64,000 nucleotides of DNA from CAWUEX02 sp963921305 (GCA_963921305.4 CAWUEX030000002.1:1984001-2048000); one strand, 5' to 3'; positions 16,376 to 25,267 are shown, numbered from the stretch's first letter. A program made the numbers and translations. The notes: generated by a model from the letters alone, not told the origin.

Positions 16376-18781
16376 TTGAACACGAATCAGGCTGTAAATG
16401 AGACGTACGTTGGGCGTTCTGTTCGCACCATAGAGGGCCGTGCGCCTGTGATGGGCGAGGCGGTCTATACCAATGACTTCAACTTCCCCGGCCAACTGCA
16501 CGCGCACGTTCTCAGGAGTCCTCACGCGGCCGCCAAAATAAAGTCTGTCGATGTGTCGGGCGCCGAGAAGGTTTCGGGCGTCGTGCGGGTCATGGAGGGG
16601 GCAGAAGCTGCGGAGCTTTTAAATCCTATCCCTCACTATATTGACCCCGCCGTGTTCGGCGGAAGAAGCGCCAAAATACGATGCCTCGCCAAGGATCATG
16701 TGTGGTGTTTCGGTCAGCCAGTCGCAGTGGTTGTCGCTGAGGATAAGCGCACGGCGCGGTACGCCGCGTCACGGATCGTCGTGGACTACGAAGTCACGAC
16801 ACCGGTCATCGACCCGGAAGAAGCGGTGAAGGACGGAGCGCCTAAGGTGGTTCCCGATTGGGACGCCAATATGATCATGCAAGTCCCATTTGCGAACGGT
16901 GACGCCGACGCTGCTTTCGAAGCGGCGGACCGGGTCATCAAGACAGATGTCAAGGTGCACCGTTTCTCAACCCAGCCGATCGAAACGCGGACCTACAACG
17001 CGGTGTATGACGCCGGAACCGAGAGCGTGACCCTCTACGGAACGGTGCAAAATCCCCATCCGTTGCGGAATGTTCTGTCGAAGATTCTGCGTATGCCAGA
17101 GAACAAGATCCGCATACATGCTCCGGTGATCGGCGGGGCCTTCGGGATGAAAATGCACGGCCACCCGGAAGAGGGGCTGATGTGCCTGCTCTCAAAGGTC
17201 ACCAAAAGACCGGTGAAATGGGTGGAGGATCGCGAAGAGTGCCTCTTAATCGGTGCGCGCGAGCAGGTACATAGCGTCGAGCTTGCCGTGAAAGACGACG
17301 GAACCATCCTCGGGCTGCGCGATCACTACATTGCCAACACCGGTGCGCCGTCCGCATGTCCGGGGTGGGGAATGGCTTTCCTGACCGGCCTCACCATGCC
17401 CGGCCCCTATGCGGTGACCGATTTGGACGTGATGTTGTCTGCGGTCGTCACAAACAAACCCAGTTGGAACGCATCGCGCGGGTACGGCAAGGAAGTCACC
17501 GCGCTTGCGCTTGAGCTTTCGATTGAACACGCCGCGCGTGAACTGGGCATCGACCCGGTCGATATCCGAATGAAGAACTTCATCGCCAAAGATCAATTCC
17601 CGTATGACAGCCCCACCGGCCTTATTTACGACTCCGGTGACTACGCGGGCGTGCTCGAGAAGGCGCTGGAGGCGGTCGGTTATGAGGACTGGAAAGCCCA
17701 GCAGGCGCAGGCCCGAAAGGAAGGCCGGTACATCGGTATCGGCATAGGCTACGAACTGACACCCGAAGGGGGAACGCTGCCGGGGACGATGGTCGCCGGT
17801 TATGATTCTTCCTCGGTGCGCGTTGGGCCCGATGGGTCGGTGCGCGTACTCACGGGCGTTACAACGCCTGGCTCCGGAAACCCCACCGGCATTGCGCAGA
17901 TTGTGGCGGATGAACTGGGCGTGCCCCTCGACAGCATCGAGGTGGTCCAGGGCGACACCACCACCTGTCCGTATGGGTTCGGGAATTCCTCCGGGCGGTC
18001 GACGATCGTCGGAGGCGGTTCGGCGGCCAAGGCGGCGCAAGAAGTCCGCGCGAAAATCATCAAGGTGGCGGCGGCCCTTCTGCAGGCAAAAGACGAAGAC
18101 GTGACCATGGTCAATGGCGTGATCTCGTCAAAGGGTGGCGCGTCAATCGACCTAGAGGAAGTTTGCTACGCCTGTTACACCCGCGCTTACGATGTCGCTT
18201 CAGTGATTGAGCCGCCATTGGAGGCGACGGCGACGTTTAAGCCCGGTCTGGTGCGGCACACACCGAATGAAAAAGGGCAGATCAACCCCTATCCAAGTTA
18301 CTCTAACGCAGCCTATGTCGCGATCAGCGAGGTGGACGTCGACACGGGGCAAGTGAAATTGCTCAAGTTCTCCGCCGCGCACGACTGCGGCAAGGTGATC
18401 AACCCTATCCTGGTTGAAGGCCAGGCCTGTGGCGCCATTATGTTCGGCATCGGCGGCGCGATGTCGGAGAACATCGAGTTTGATGCGAACGGACGCCAAC
18501 TGACCAAGAACTTCATGGACTACGTCATGCCACGCATCGGCGATATGCCGCATGTCGCGCTGGCGCACCATGACAGCCCGAACCCGGTCACATACATGGG
18601 CCTCAAAGGCGCCGGCGAAGCTGGCGTCGGCGGGTCGGCCGCTGCCGTCGTGAACTCCGTGAACAACGCGTTGTCGTCGTTCGGCGTCATGATGACGGAG
18701 TTGCCTCTCACCGCGCCGCGGGTTTGGGCTGCCATCCAGGAGGCCAAGAAGTCGGCCGGGTCTCAGCGGGAGGGGGCTTAA
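16376..18781 (+). CDS. Molybdenum hydroxylase large subunit (xanthine dehydrogenase family, Mo-MCD binding)
   Basis: 801 residues from TTG 16376, chosen because GGGGAGG (16364-16370) sits five bases upstream; an in-frame TTG at 16310 has no good site. The aldehyde oxidase/xanthine dehydrogenase fold is shown by VGRSVRTIEGRAPVMGEAVY at the start, GGAFGMKMHGHPEE in the cofactor-binding part, NASRGYGKEVTALALE, and the C-terminal LKGAGEAGVGGSAAA with the catalytic Glu. The CO-dehydrogenase signature AYRCSFR is absent. It should hydroxylate a carbon of an N-heterocycle or an aldehyde using water. It forms the complex with the next two genes (4-base and 21-base gaps). Confidence 0.92.
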   Translation: MNTNQAVNETYVGRSVRTIEGRAPVMGEAVYTNDFNFPGQLHAHVLRSPHAAAKIKSVDVSGAEKVSGVVRVMEGAEAAELLNPIPHYIDPAVFGGRSAKIRCLAKDHVWCFGQPVAVVVAEDKRTARYAASRIVVDYEVTTPVIDPEEAVKDGAPKVVPDWDANMIMQVPFANGDADAAFEAADRVIKTDVKVHRFSTQPIETRTYNAVYDAGTESVTLYGTVQNPHPLRNVLSKILRMPENKIRIHAPVIGGAFGMKMHGHPEEGLMCLLSKVTKRPVKWVEDREECLLIGAREQVHSVELAVKDDGTILGLRDHYIANTGAPSACPGWGMAFLTGLTMPGPYAVTDLDVMLSAVVTNKPSWNASRGYGKEVTALALELSIEHAARELGIDPVDIRMKNFIAKDQFPYDSPTGLIYDSGDYAGVLEKALEAVGYEDWKAQQAQARKEGRYIGIGIGYELTPEGGTLPGTMVAGYDSSSVRVGPDGSVRVLTGVTTPGSGNPTGIAQIVADELGVPLDSIEVVQGDTTTCPYGFGNSSGRSTIVGGGSAAKAAQEVRAKIIKVAAALLQAKDEDVTMVNGVISSKGGASIDLEEVCYACYTRAYDVASVIEPPLEATATFKPGLVRHTPNEKGQINPYPSYSNAAYVAISEVDVDTGQVKLLKFSAAHDCGKVINPILVEGQACGAIMFGIGGAMSENIEFDANGRQLTKNFMDYVMPRIGDMPHVALAHHDSPNPVTYMGLKGAGEAGVGGSAAAVVNSVNNALSSFGVMMTELPLTAPRVWAAIQEAKKSAGSQREGA

Positions 18782-18783
18782 CC

Positions 18784-19647
18784 ATGAGTCTCTATCCTGT
18801 GTTCGCGCGTCCGCGCAGTCTTGACCAAGCCGGGGAAGTGCTTGGGTCTTTGTCATCCGGTGCCATGATTATTGCCGGCGGCCAAGAGGTCATGCCCAGT
18901 GTCAATTACGGCATGCTGATGCCAGAGGTGTATGTCGATATCGGGCAGGTGAAGGAACTCAGGGGGATCACCGAAGCCGATGGAGCGATTCATATTGGGG
19001 CTTTGACCGTGCATCGGGATGTTCAAGACAGCGATGTAACCCGGTCTCAAGTGCCGTTGCTGGCCTATGCCGCTGCTCAGGTGGGTGGCGGCTGGCAGGT
19101 CCACAATCGTGGCACGATCGGCGGCAATATCGTGTCCATGCATCCGCTCTACGACATTGTGCCATCTTTGCTCGCCCTCGACGCCGAGGTTGACGTTCTC
19201 AAAGACGGCACGGTCGACCGGGTCTCTCTGTCCGATCTTATGAAGGACGCGAGCCATGGTCTGGGCAGTGAGGCGCTGCTGGTTCGGGTTGTGATAAAGC
19301 CGATGCCGTCCGGCGCAGGGTGGGCGTACGAAAAGCTGAAGATCACCGCCGGCGGGTATGGGTCAGCAAACGCGGCGGCAATCGTGGCGATGGATGGCGA
19401 CAAGATTGCGTCACTGCGCCTCGTGGTTGGCGCCGTGTCCGAGTTGCCGCAAGACCTGTCCCAGGTCCTGTCGAATTGTTTCGGTCAGGTCTGGTCCGAC
19501 AGTCTTGCCAGCGCGCTGGAGGCAAAGGTCTGCGACGCCATTTCTAATCCGCTTTCGGATCATCAAGGTGACGGAAACTGGCGCAAGGCCATGGCCGGGG
19601 TGGTGGCGCGCCGGGCTGTCGCGGCGGCCATCGCAAAAGCCCGATAA
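18784..19647 (+). CDS. Molybdenum hydroxylase FAD-binding medium subunit
   Basis: 287 residues from ATG 18784, two bases after the large-subunit stop. It is a CoxM/XdhB-type FAD subunit: YPVFARPRSLDQAGEVLG at the start, IIAGGQEVMPSVNYGM (FAD pyrophosphate region), and NRGTIGGNIVSMHPLYDI, the second FAD motif of the family. It passes electrons from the 2Fe-2S subunit to an acceptor such as a quinone or NAD. Length and order fit a normal three-gene complex. Confidence 0.9.
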   Translation: MSLYPVFARPRSLDQAGEVLGSLSSGAMIIAGGQEVMPSVNYGMLMPEVYVDIGQVKELRGITEADGAIHIGALTVHRDVQDSDVTRSQVPLLAYAAAQVGGGWQVHNRGTIGGNIVSMHPLYDIVPSLLALDAEVDVLKDGTVDRVSLSDLMKDASHGLGSEALLVRVVIKPMPSGAGWAYEKLKITAGGYGSANAAAIVAMDGDKIASLRLVVGAVSELPQDLSQVLSNCFGQVWSDSLASALEAKVCDAISNPLSDHQGDGNWRKAMAGVVARRAVAAAIAKAR

Positions 19648-19668
19648 AGCCGGGCGGAGGGAACACAC

Positions 19669-20169
19669 ATGGAAGACATGCTCGAAGATACAGTTCTCGT
19701 TAATTTACGGATCAACGGCAAACCACACGAGTTGGAAATTCCGCCTCACACGTCGCTGCTGGACTTGCTGCGGGACGATCTCAATCTTACCGGCACGCAT
19801 ATGGGGTGCATGACCGGACACTGTGGCGCGTGCACCGTGTCGATTGATGGCAGGGTGGCGAAATCCTGCATCACGCTGGCTGCCACGCTTGGGCGGGCCA
19901 AGATCACCACCATCGAAGGACTGACAAAAGAGGACGGCACTTTAAGCGCAGTCCAGCACGCATTTTGGGATGAAGCTGGGTTCCAATGTGCATTTTGTGC
20001 GCCGGGGATGCTGCTGTGCACTTCTGAATTGCTGGAGGGCAACCCGGATCCGACGGACGAGGATATTGAAAAAGCACTGGCTGGAAACCTGTGCCGGTGC
20101 ACCGGTTATCAAAGTATCCGCCGGGCCGTGAAGGCCGCGATCGCGTCCAACAAGCAAGCTGCCGAGTAG
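19669..20169 (+). CDS. Molybdenum hydroxylase 2Fe-2S small subunit
   Basis: 166 residues, with GGAGGG seven bases upstream. Two cluster sites are present: the plant-ferredoxin type GCMTGHCGACTVSIDG...KSC, and the C-terminal CAFCAPGMLLC...NLCRCTGYQSI with the Cys pairs that hold the cluster next to the molybdenum. It transfers electrons from the molybdenum centre to FAD. It completes the L-M-S set in the order large, medium, small. Confidence 0.93.
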   Translation: MEDMLEDTVLVNLRINGKPHELEIPPHTSLLDLLRDDLNLTGTHMGCMTGHCGACTVSIDGRVAKSCITLAATLGRAKITTIEGLTKEDGTLSAVQHAFWDEAGFQCAFCAPGMLLCTSELLEGNPDPTDEDIEKALAGNLCRCTGYQSIRRAVKAAIASNKQAAE

Positions 20170-20184
20170 AAGGGAGACGACATC

Positions 20185-20760
20185 ATGAACGTGACGACCA
20201 AGGTTGAGCCGAACATCAAGACTCTGAAAGTTCAGATCGCGACACCGGAGAAGCTTGAGCCGTACGGGCAGGTGCTGGGCTACAACCCGAATGTCGAGCC
20301 GATGCCAATCGATTTCTATGATGGTGCGGCAAAGGTACGCCGGGTTGCGGATTTTGTGTCGGACGATCAAACAGAAATGCCAATTGTCACGCTGAACCGC
20401 CGGCCTTTTGAAATGCGCCACGCGGAGCGGCATTTCAAGCACACGCAGGCGTTCGTGTCGCTGGGGTCAAAGCCGTTCATGGCCGCCTTTGCGCCGCCAA
20501 CGGACACGGATATGCCTGACCTGGAAAAGCTTGAAGCCTTTCTGTTCGACGGCTCCGTTGGCTTCATGATGCACATTGGCACATGGCATGACTTTCCCTT
20601 TGCGCTGTTCGATGAAACTCAGCTTATGGTGATCCTGCGCAAGGAAGCGACCGACGGTCTCGTCCGCGACAACATGATCCAGGATGAAGCGGAAGGGCCG
20701 GATCTTGAAAAGCGCGACATGTTGGCCCGCCTCAACACGCTCATCCGTTTCGAGCTCTGA
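20185..20760 (+). CDS. Ureidoglycolate lyase (AllA)-like protein
   Basis: 191 residues, 15 bases after the 2Fe-2S gene. It matches the AllA family layout: LEPYGQVLGY near the start, AERHFKHTQAFVSLG (AllA ERHPLGTQAF), PDLEKLEAFLFDGSVG and GTWHDFPFALFDE (AllA NVWHHPLFA). AllA splits ureidoglycolate to glyoxylate and urea at the end of purine-ureide breakdown. No allantoinase or other Alls are in the window, so this copy may act on a ureide-like intermediate of another pathway. It sits between the molybdenum hydroxylase and a RutA-like oxygenase. Confidence 0.75.
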   Translation: MNVTTKVEPNIKTLKVQIATPEKLEPYGQVLGYNPNVEPMPIDFYDGAAKVRRVADFVSDDQTEMPIVTLNRRPFEMRHAERHFKHTQAFVSLGSKPFMAAFAPPTDTDMPDLEKLEAFLFDGSVGFMMHIGTWHDFPFALFDETQLMVILRKEATDGLVRDNMIQDEAEGPDLEKRDMLARLNTLIRFEL

Positions 20761-20781
20761 TATCTAGCGGGGGCGTGCAAG

Positions 20782-21852
20782 GTGAAGTTTGGTGTATTCC
20801 TGCCAAACGGCAGCAACGGATATATCGTTTCAAAAGCTGTCCCGCCGTACCTGCCGACCTACGAGCACAACAAGGCCATCACTCTCGAGGCAGAAAAACA
20901 GGGCTTGGATTTTGTCCTGTCGATGATGAAGTTTCGCGGCTTCGGCGGCGAGACGGGTTACTGGGATGCGTGTCTGGAGTCGTTCACGCTTATGGCCGGC
21001 CTTGCGGGCGTGACCGAGCGTATCGGACTGATCCCTAGTGTCGCGTTGCTCAGTCAGCATCCCGCCTATGTGGCGCGCATGGTCGCCACGATTGATGACA
21101 TTAGCGGCGGGCGCTGCGGGCTCAACATCGTGACGGGGTGGAACAAGCCAGAGTACACGCAGATGGGACTGTGGCGTGGCGATGAATATTATGACCGCCG
21201 TTACGAGTACGCGGCAGACTACTTGCAAATCCTGCAGGAGTTCTGGCGCGAAGGCCGGGCAACGCACAAGAGCGAGTTCTTTGACCTAGAGGATTGCAGT
21301 TGCCTGCCGACGCCTGGGCGTGAGATCGAAATCGTCTGCGCTGGGCAATCCCCGAAGGGTGTCGAGTTTGTCGCGCGGAGTGCAGACCACAACTTTGTCA
21401 TGGCTCATCCGGAAAAGCTGAAAGGCATCAGCGATAGCCTGAAAGCGAAGGGTCAGGAACACGGACGGACTGTCGGGACCTACGCCCTTTTCGGATTGAT
21501 CACGGCGGACACGGATGAGGAAGCGTTGGCCATCGGCCAGGGTATCATCGACGATGCTGACCACGGCGCAATCACCAACATCATTGCCAGCGCAAGTCTG
21601 GACTCAAACACCGGCGGCACCGCGGACCGGCTCAAGGAGGGACTCTCCCTCGGTCTTGAGGACGGCAATATGGCGTTCATGGGGTTCCCGGTGATCTGCG
21701 GATCGTTCGAAACGGTGGCCCAGAAGATTGACCAGATTGGGGCGCAGACCGGGGTGGATGGCATGCTGTTTAGCTGGGCGGATTTCGTCGGCGGCATACG
21801 TGATTTCGGCGAGCACATCATGCCGCGCCTGGACGGTAGCAGCGCCGGCTAG
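20782..21852 (+). CDS. RutA-like flavin-dependent monooxygenase (LLM class)
   Basis: 356 residues from GTG 20782. It follows pyrimidine monooxygenase RutA closely: MKFGVFLPNGSNGY, LSMMKFRGFGGETGYWD, ESFTLMAGLAGVTERI, ARMVATIDDISGGRCGLNIVTGWNKPEY and VICAGQS-like IVCAGQSPKGVEF. RutA cleaves the uracil ring amide using a flavin peroxide and needs a flavin reductase. None of rutB-F is seen here, so the substrate may be another cyclic amide. It ends the five-gene operon started at 16376, and operator A should control it. Confidence 0.8.
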   Translation: MKFGVFLPNGSNGYIVSKAVPPYLPTYEHNKAITLEAEKQGLDFVLSMMKFRGFGGETGYWDACLESFTLMAGLAGVTERIGLIPSVALLSQHPAYVARMVATIDDISGGRCGLNIVTGWNKPEYTQMGLWRGDEYYDRRYEYAADYLQILQEFWREGRATHKSEFFDLEDCSCLPTPGREIEIVCAGQSPKGVEFVARSADHNFVMAHPEKLKGISDSLKAKGQEHGRTVGTYALFGLITADTDEEALAIGQGIIDDADHGAITNIIASASLDSNTGGTADRLKEGLSLGLEDGNMAFMGFPVICGSFETVAQKIDQIGAQTGVDGMLFSWADFVGGIRDFGEHIMPRLDGSSAG

Positions 21853-21899
21853 GCACTTCCGGCAAAGGCAAAAAAAGATCGAACTGAAAAAGCTCGGTT

Positions 21900-21993
21900 C
21901 GAGCCCATGCACGCAACGGGTTTCTGCGGGGGCGGTCTGAATCGCCCAATGAATTCAATGGGTTATTTTTGAGTCAAACGAGCCCATGCACGC
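21900..21993. repeat. 15-bp direct repeat around a hairpin
   Basis: CGAGCCCATGCACGC occurs at 21900-21914 and again at 21979-21993, 79 bases apart. The palindromic terminator at 21945-21962 lies between them. It falls after the RutA-like gene and before the convergent SDR gene. Origin unknown. Confidence 0.5.
21945..21970 (+). terminator. Probable terminator of the molybdenum hydroxylase operon
   Basis: CCCAATGAATTCAATGGG is an 18-base near palindrome (two mismatched positions) followed by TTATTTTT. It lies 93 bases after the RutA-like stop, in the convergent gap. Confidence 0.5.
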
Positions 21994-22037
21994 CCTAAAC
22001 TCACCATGCAATGAGCAAAATCGGGCGCATGCGTAGA

Positions 22038-22793
22038 TTACAATCCAACCAGCAGTCCGCCGTCGACCGTGATGGTTTGGCCGGTGATATAGCGGGCTTT
22101 ATCGGAAGCCAGGAAGACAGCGACATCGGCGATGTCGGATGGATCGCCGACGCGCCCCAGGGGCACGGTCGGGGCGGCGGCCTTCAATCCTTCCTCGCCG
22201 ACGGAGTGGACAGGGTCGAGGGTCTGCGCGGTGCGGATGAAGCCGGGTGCAATGCCGTTGACGCGAACCTGATCTTTGGCGAGCTCGATCGCTGCGCCCT
22301 TCACCAAACCTGCAACACCTGCCTTTGCTGCTGAGTACGGGATGTGTTCATCCCAGCCGTATGCTGTGCCCACGACAGATGCGAGACAGACGATGTTGCC
22401 TTGTTTCGCTTCGCGCATCTTGGGTGCTGCTGCGCGGATCATCCGCATCATACCTTTGAGGTCGACATCAAGCGTCGTGTCCCATTCCGCGTCGGTCATC
22501 GTAGGGAGCGGAATCTTTTTAGCGATCCCGGCATTACACACCAGTGTTGAGACCGGACCGTGTTGTGCCTCAACGGCGGCAATCACGCCATTGACCTGAT
22601 CCGTATCGGTCACGTCCATCTCGTGGAATTCTGCGTCCGCACCACTCTTCGAAAGCGCGTCCGCAACAGCGGCGCCCTCATCCGTCAGAACGTCGGTAAC
22701 GACGACCCGGTATCCCGCCGCAGCGAAGGCATGGGCCATGCCCTCGCCAATGCCGATGCCTGCCCCTGAAATCACGACTGTCTGATTGCCCAT
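22038..22793 (-). CDS. Short-chain dehydrogenase/reductase
   Basis: 251 residues from ATG 22793. The frame stays open further upstream, but this start gives the canonical SDR N-terminus VVISGAGIGIGEGMAHAFA (cofactor loop) and has AGGGGC eight bases before it. Other hallmarks: VCNAG, the catalytic Ser in LASVVG, YSAAKAGVAGL (Tyr-x3-Lys), and the C-terminal ITVDGGLLVG. It should oxidise or reduce a hydroxyl/carbonyl with NAD(P). It is divergent from the hydrolase-like gene at 22887 across operator B. Confidence 0.9.
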   Translation of the reverse strand: MGNQTVVISGAGIGIGEGMAHAFAAAGYRVVVTDVLTDEGAAVADALSKSGADAEFHEMDVTDTDQVNGVIAAVEAQHGPVSTLVCNAGIAKKIPLPTMTDAEWDTTLDVDLKGMMRMIRAAAPKMREAKQGNIVCLASVVGTAYGWDEHIPYSAAKAGVAGLVKGAAIELAKDQVRVNGIAPGFIRTAQTLDPVHSVGEEGLKAAAPTVPLGRVGDPSDIADVAVFLASDKARYITGQTITVDGGLLVGL

Positions 22794-22815
22794 AATGATG
22801 CCCCTGCCCATTGTG

Positions 22816-22839
22816 ATTGCATACGAGAATGCATACAGT
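22816..22839. promoter_or_regulatory. Predicted GntR operator B (two abutting 12-bp units)
   Basis: ATTGCATACGAG (22816-22827) and AATGCATACAGT (22828-22839) are two abutting imperfect copies of ATTGCATACAAT in the 93-base divergent region between the SDR gene (start 22793) and the hydrolase-like gene (start 22887). A regulator here could control both. Confidence 0.6.
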
Positions 22840-22886
22840 TTTCCACCAGCCAAGATCAAAAGTACAGGGCAGCACGGGAGGCGGAC

Positions 22887-23675
22887 ATGATTACCAAGGG
22901 TTATGCCAATTGCAGTGAAGGTCAGATTCATTACCGGACATCCGGTCAGCCGGGAAAACCGGTGGTGTGTTTTTTCCATCAGACCGCCAGTTCCGGGGCG
23001 ATGTTTGAAAAGGTCATGGGACTGCTGGGGAATGATTTCCAGTGCTTTTCGTTCGATTCCCCTGGCTTTGGCGGGTCGTATCACCCCACTGCGATCCCCG
23101 AGATCGGCTTTCTCAGCGACCGGCTGCTTGAGGCCATCGCGGATCTGGGTCTCTCTGAGGTTCACCTCTGCGGTCACCACACCGGTGGGTGCGTGGCGAT
23201 GGAAATGCCCGGCAAAGCCCCCGACGTCGTTAAAAGCTTGTCCGTCATTGGGCCGGTTCTGGTGAATGACGAGGAAAAGAAAGAGTACATGAAAACCTTC
23301 GTGCAGCCGTTCAAGGTCGAGCCGACGGGCGAGTTCTTGAGCACGGCGTGGGAATACCTGCGCATGATCGGCGCGGCTGCCAATCTTGACCTTCATAGAC
23401 GGGAGATGGTGGATCACCTCATCGCCCACGAGACCATGCCGATGGCGTTCTCGGCCGTGTGGAGCCAGGACGTGGAAAGCACCTACAAGGCACTGACCTG
23501 CCCGTTGATGATCATGTGTTCGGAAGACGATGTCCTGTGGCCCCTGTTCGAGCGGGCATCGGAAATGCGGCCCGACGCGAGGCGGGTTGTCGTTGGCGGT
23601 GCCGATTACCAGCCCGACAATGATCCCGATAGTGTCGCCAACGCGCTCCGCGAGTTCTATGCCGAGCTTGCGTGA
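22887..23675 (+). CDS. Alpha/beta-hydrolase-fold protein, GHHTG type
   Basis: 262 residues with GGGAGG just upstream and no signal peptide, so cytoplasmic. The fold is shown by FFHQTASSGAMF (oxyanion loop, HQT at 31-33), FDSPGFGGS (56-64) and LCGHHTGGCV (95-103), with His98 in the nucleophile position. The acid region is kept (MCSEDDVLWP). The C-terminal loop reads GGADYQPDNDPDSV, where a catalytic His is normally found. About 50 percent similar by eye to the copies at 26992 and 27797. The reaction is unknown; hydrolysis by the classical mechanism is unlikely as drawn. Confidence 0.85.
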   Translation: MITKGYANCSEGQIHYRTSGQPGKPVVCFFHQTASSGAMFEKVMGLLGNDFQCFSFDSPGFGGSYHPTAIPEIGFLSDRLLEAIADLGLSEVHLCGHHTGGCVAMEMPGKAPDVVKSLSVIGPVLVNDEEKKEYMKTFVQPFKVEPTGEFLSTAWEYLRMIGAAANLDLHRREMVDHLIAHETMPMAFSAVWSQDVESTYKALTCPLMIMCSEDDVLWPLFERASEMRPDARRVVVGGADYQPDNDPDSVANALREFYAELA

Positions 23676-23684
23676 TGCCGCCGT

Positions 23685-24665
23685 CTATACCGAATACACA
23701 ATCGACCCGCTGGTCCGGCGGTTCATCAGGTCGTCCAGGGCCGCCGGGGCTTCGCTCAGCGGATAGACGTGACCGGGCGTAGGGTCCAAAACGTCTCGGG
23801 CCAAGACGTTGAAGACGTCTGCCATCGACTCCAGATAGGTTTCCCGATCCCCATTGAACGCGAACACGGACGGACGCGCGATGAAGTTGGAATAGGTGAC
23901 CGGTACCGTACTCAGGTCAATCGGCGGCAACGGCCCTGAGGCCTGACCGAAGGTGACGAACATGCCGATCGGCGTCAGGGCTTTGAAGGAGTCCTCGAAC
24001 GTGTCCTTGCCGATGCCGTCGTAGATCACATCGATGCCGCTGCCACCCGTGATCTCAAGAATGCGCTCGGCAAAATTCTCCGTTGTGTAGTTAATAACGT
24101 GAGCGCAGCCCGCGGCTTTCGCCCGTTCGGCCTTCGCCTCACTCCCGACTGTCCCGAACACTTCAGCGCCCAAGTGTGCGCACCACCGCACCAGGGAATC
24201 GCCGGTACTGCCCGCGGCGGCGTGTACCAATACCTTTGTTCCCGATCTAACGGAGTAAACCCGCTTGACCATCATTTGAGCGGTTGGGCCGGCGATCATG
24301 ATCGCGGCGGCCTGCTCAAACGAAAGCGTGTCCGGCAGTTTGACGACATAGCCCGGCCACATGTTGCGGACAGACGCATAAGCGCCCAGTGGCGGTCCGC
24401 CATAGCCGACACGATCGCCCTCGGCGAACTCTGTCACCCCGTCGCCCACTGCGGTGACGGTTCCTGCGCCTTCGACGCCGGGGGTTAAGGGGAAGGGGTC
24501 AATCTCATATGCCCCTGAAATGACATAGGTGTCGATCATGTTGACACCCACCGCGGCCTGGCTGACCTGGATTTCGCCCGGGCCGGGAGGCGGCGGATCG
24601 GACGCCTCCCAGGTCATTTCAGCGGGCGTGCCCGGCGCCGTGGCGCGCCAGCGATAAGCAGACAT
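23685..24665 (-). CDS. Zinc-independent quinone oxidoreductase-like MDR protein
   Basis: 326 residues from ATG 24665; a longer frame upstream has no supporting start. It has the QOR layout: GVNMIDTYVISGAY, PFPLTPGVEGAGTVTAVG, the NADPH-binding stretch VHAAAGSTGDSLVRWCAHLGA, and INYTTENFAERIL. No structural or catalytic zinc Cys set is present, as in quinone oxidoreductases. It probably uses NADPH to reduce a quinone or enone. It is the second gene of a minus-strand unit, eight bases after the cupin. Confidence 0.88.
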   Translation of the reverse strand: MSAYRWRATAPGTPAEMTWEASDPPPPGPGEIQVSQAAVGVNMIDTYVISGAYEIDPFPLTPGVEGAGTVTAVGDGVTEFAEGDRVGYGGPPLGAYASVRNMWPGYVVKLPDTLSFEQAAAIMIAGPTAQMMVKRVYSVRSGTKVLVHAAAGSTGDSLVRWCAHLGAEVFGTVGSEAKAERAKAAGCAHVINYTTENFAERILEITGGSGIDVIYDGIGKDTFEDSFKALTPIGMFVTFGQASGPLPPIDLSTVPVTYSNFIARPSVFAFNGDRETYLESMADVFNVLARDVLDPTPGHVYPLSEAPAALDDLMNRRTSGSIVYSV

Positions 24666-24673
24666 GAGCGAGA

Positions 24674-25117
24674 CTACTCTTCGCTCAGGTCTGCGACACT
24701 CTTTGCAACCGGGATGGGATATCCCGGGTTGGGGTAGCAGATGCACAAATGCCGGAAGGGTTCATCGCTCAAAACCCGCCAGACAATGCGCGCGCCCTGC
24801 GGCAACAGATAAACCGATCCGGGCTCGGCGATGACCTTACCGGACTCCAGCATGAGCGGCGGCAGGTGGTATTCGATCTCAGCCCGTCCGGAGACCACAA
24901 CCTGCACCTCGTCGTGCGGCATGGACCAGGCAATGTCCTGACCTTTGACAAAGTCCTCGTAGTTGATCTGCGTCGACGGCTCATCGATGCCCGTGTTCAC
25001 TGCTCGGAACTTCGAGCCCGGGTGAAACGGGAATTCCAGGTCCGGCGCGTCATCCAGATCGGAGTCGACGGGGTGATAAATCTTGAATTTTGACCAAGTG
25101 ATGGGGTCCAAGCCCAT
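24674..25117 (-). CDS. Small cupin protein (copy 1)
   Basis: 147 residues from ATG 25117 with GGGAG upstream. A single cupin barrel: FHPGSKFRAV, MPHDEVQVVVSGRAEIEY (first cupin motif, with the His-Asp-Glu set reduced to one His), PGSVYLLPQGARIVW (second motif, G-x5-P-x-G) and a conserved tail RHLCICYPNPGYPIP. The paralogue at 32369 shares the tail CFCPPSPGYPFP. Metal ligands look incomplete. Function unknown. It is divergent from the FAD oxidase across operator C. Confidence 0.7.
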   Translation of the reverse strand: MGLDPITWSKFKIYHPVDSDLDDAPDLEFPFHPGSKFRAVNTGIDEPSTQINYEDFVKGQDIAWSMPHDEVQVVVSGRAEIEYHLPPLMLESGKVIAEPGSVYLLPQGARIVWRVLSDEPFRHLCICYPNPGYPIPVAKSVADLSEE

Positions 25118-25255
25118 GGTGTGTCTCCCTGTGTGTGTTTCGCGGCTTAGAGCTCGAAAACCTAACAAAACTGGGGTCTAAGGCTCTTTTGAACTCGTTT
25201 TTGCGCAGCAAGGGTATCGCGGCTTGCGCCCTCGGCCAATACATTTGCAGAAGAA

Positions 25256-25267
25256 ATTGCATACAAT
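25256..25267. promoter_or_regulatory. Predicted GntR operator C
   Basis: A full ATTGCATACAAT box in the 253-base divergent region between the cupin (start 25117) and FAD-linked oxidase (start 25371). A second unit is not clear on either side. Confidence 0.65.

Noticed and set aside
16376..20169. CO dehydrogenase identity for the molybdenum hydroxylase
   Set aside because: The CoxL signature AYRCSFR is absent; the active-site region reads NASRGYG.
21853..21930. Possible tRNA, because of a GGTTCGAGCCC string
   Set aside because: No cloverleaf can be built around it.
22794..23429. N-terminal extension of the SDR frame through the opposite-strand hydrolase gene
   Set aside because: The extra stretch is antisense to a well-supported gene; the SDR motif begins right after ATG 22793, which has a good ribosome-binding site.
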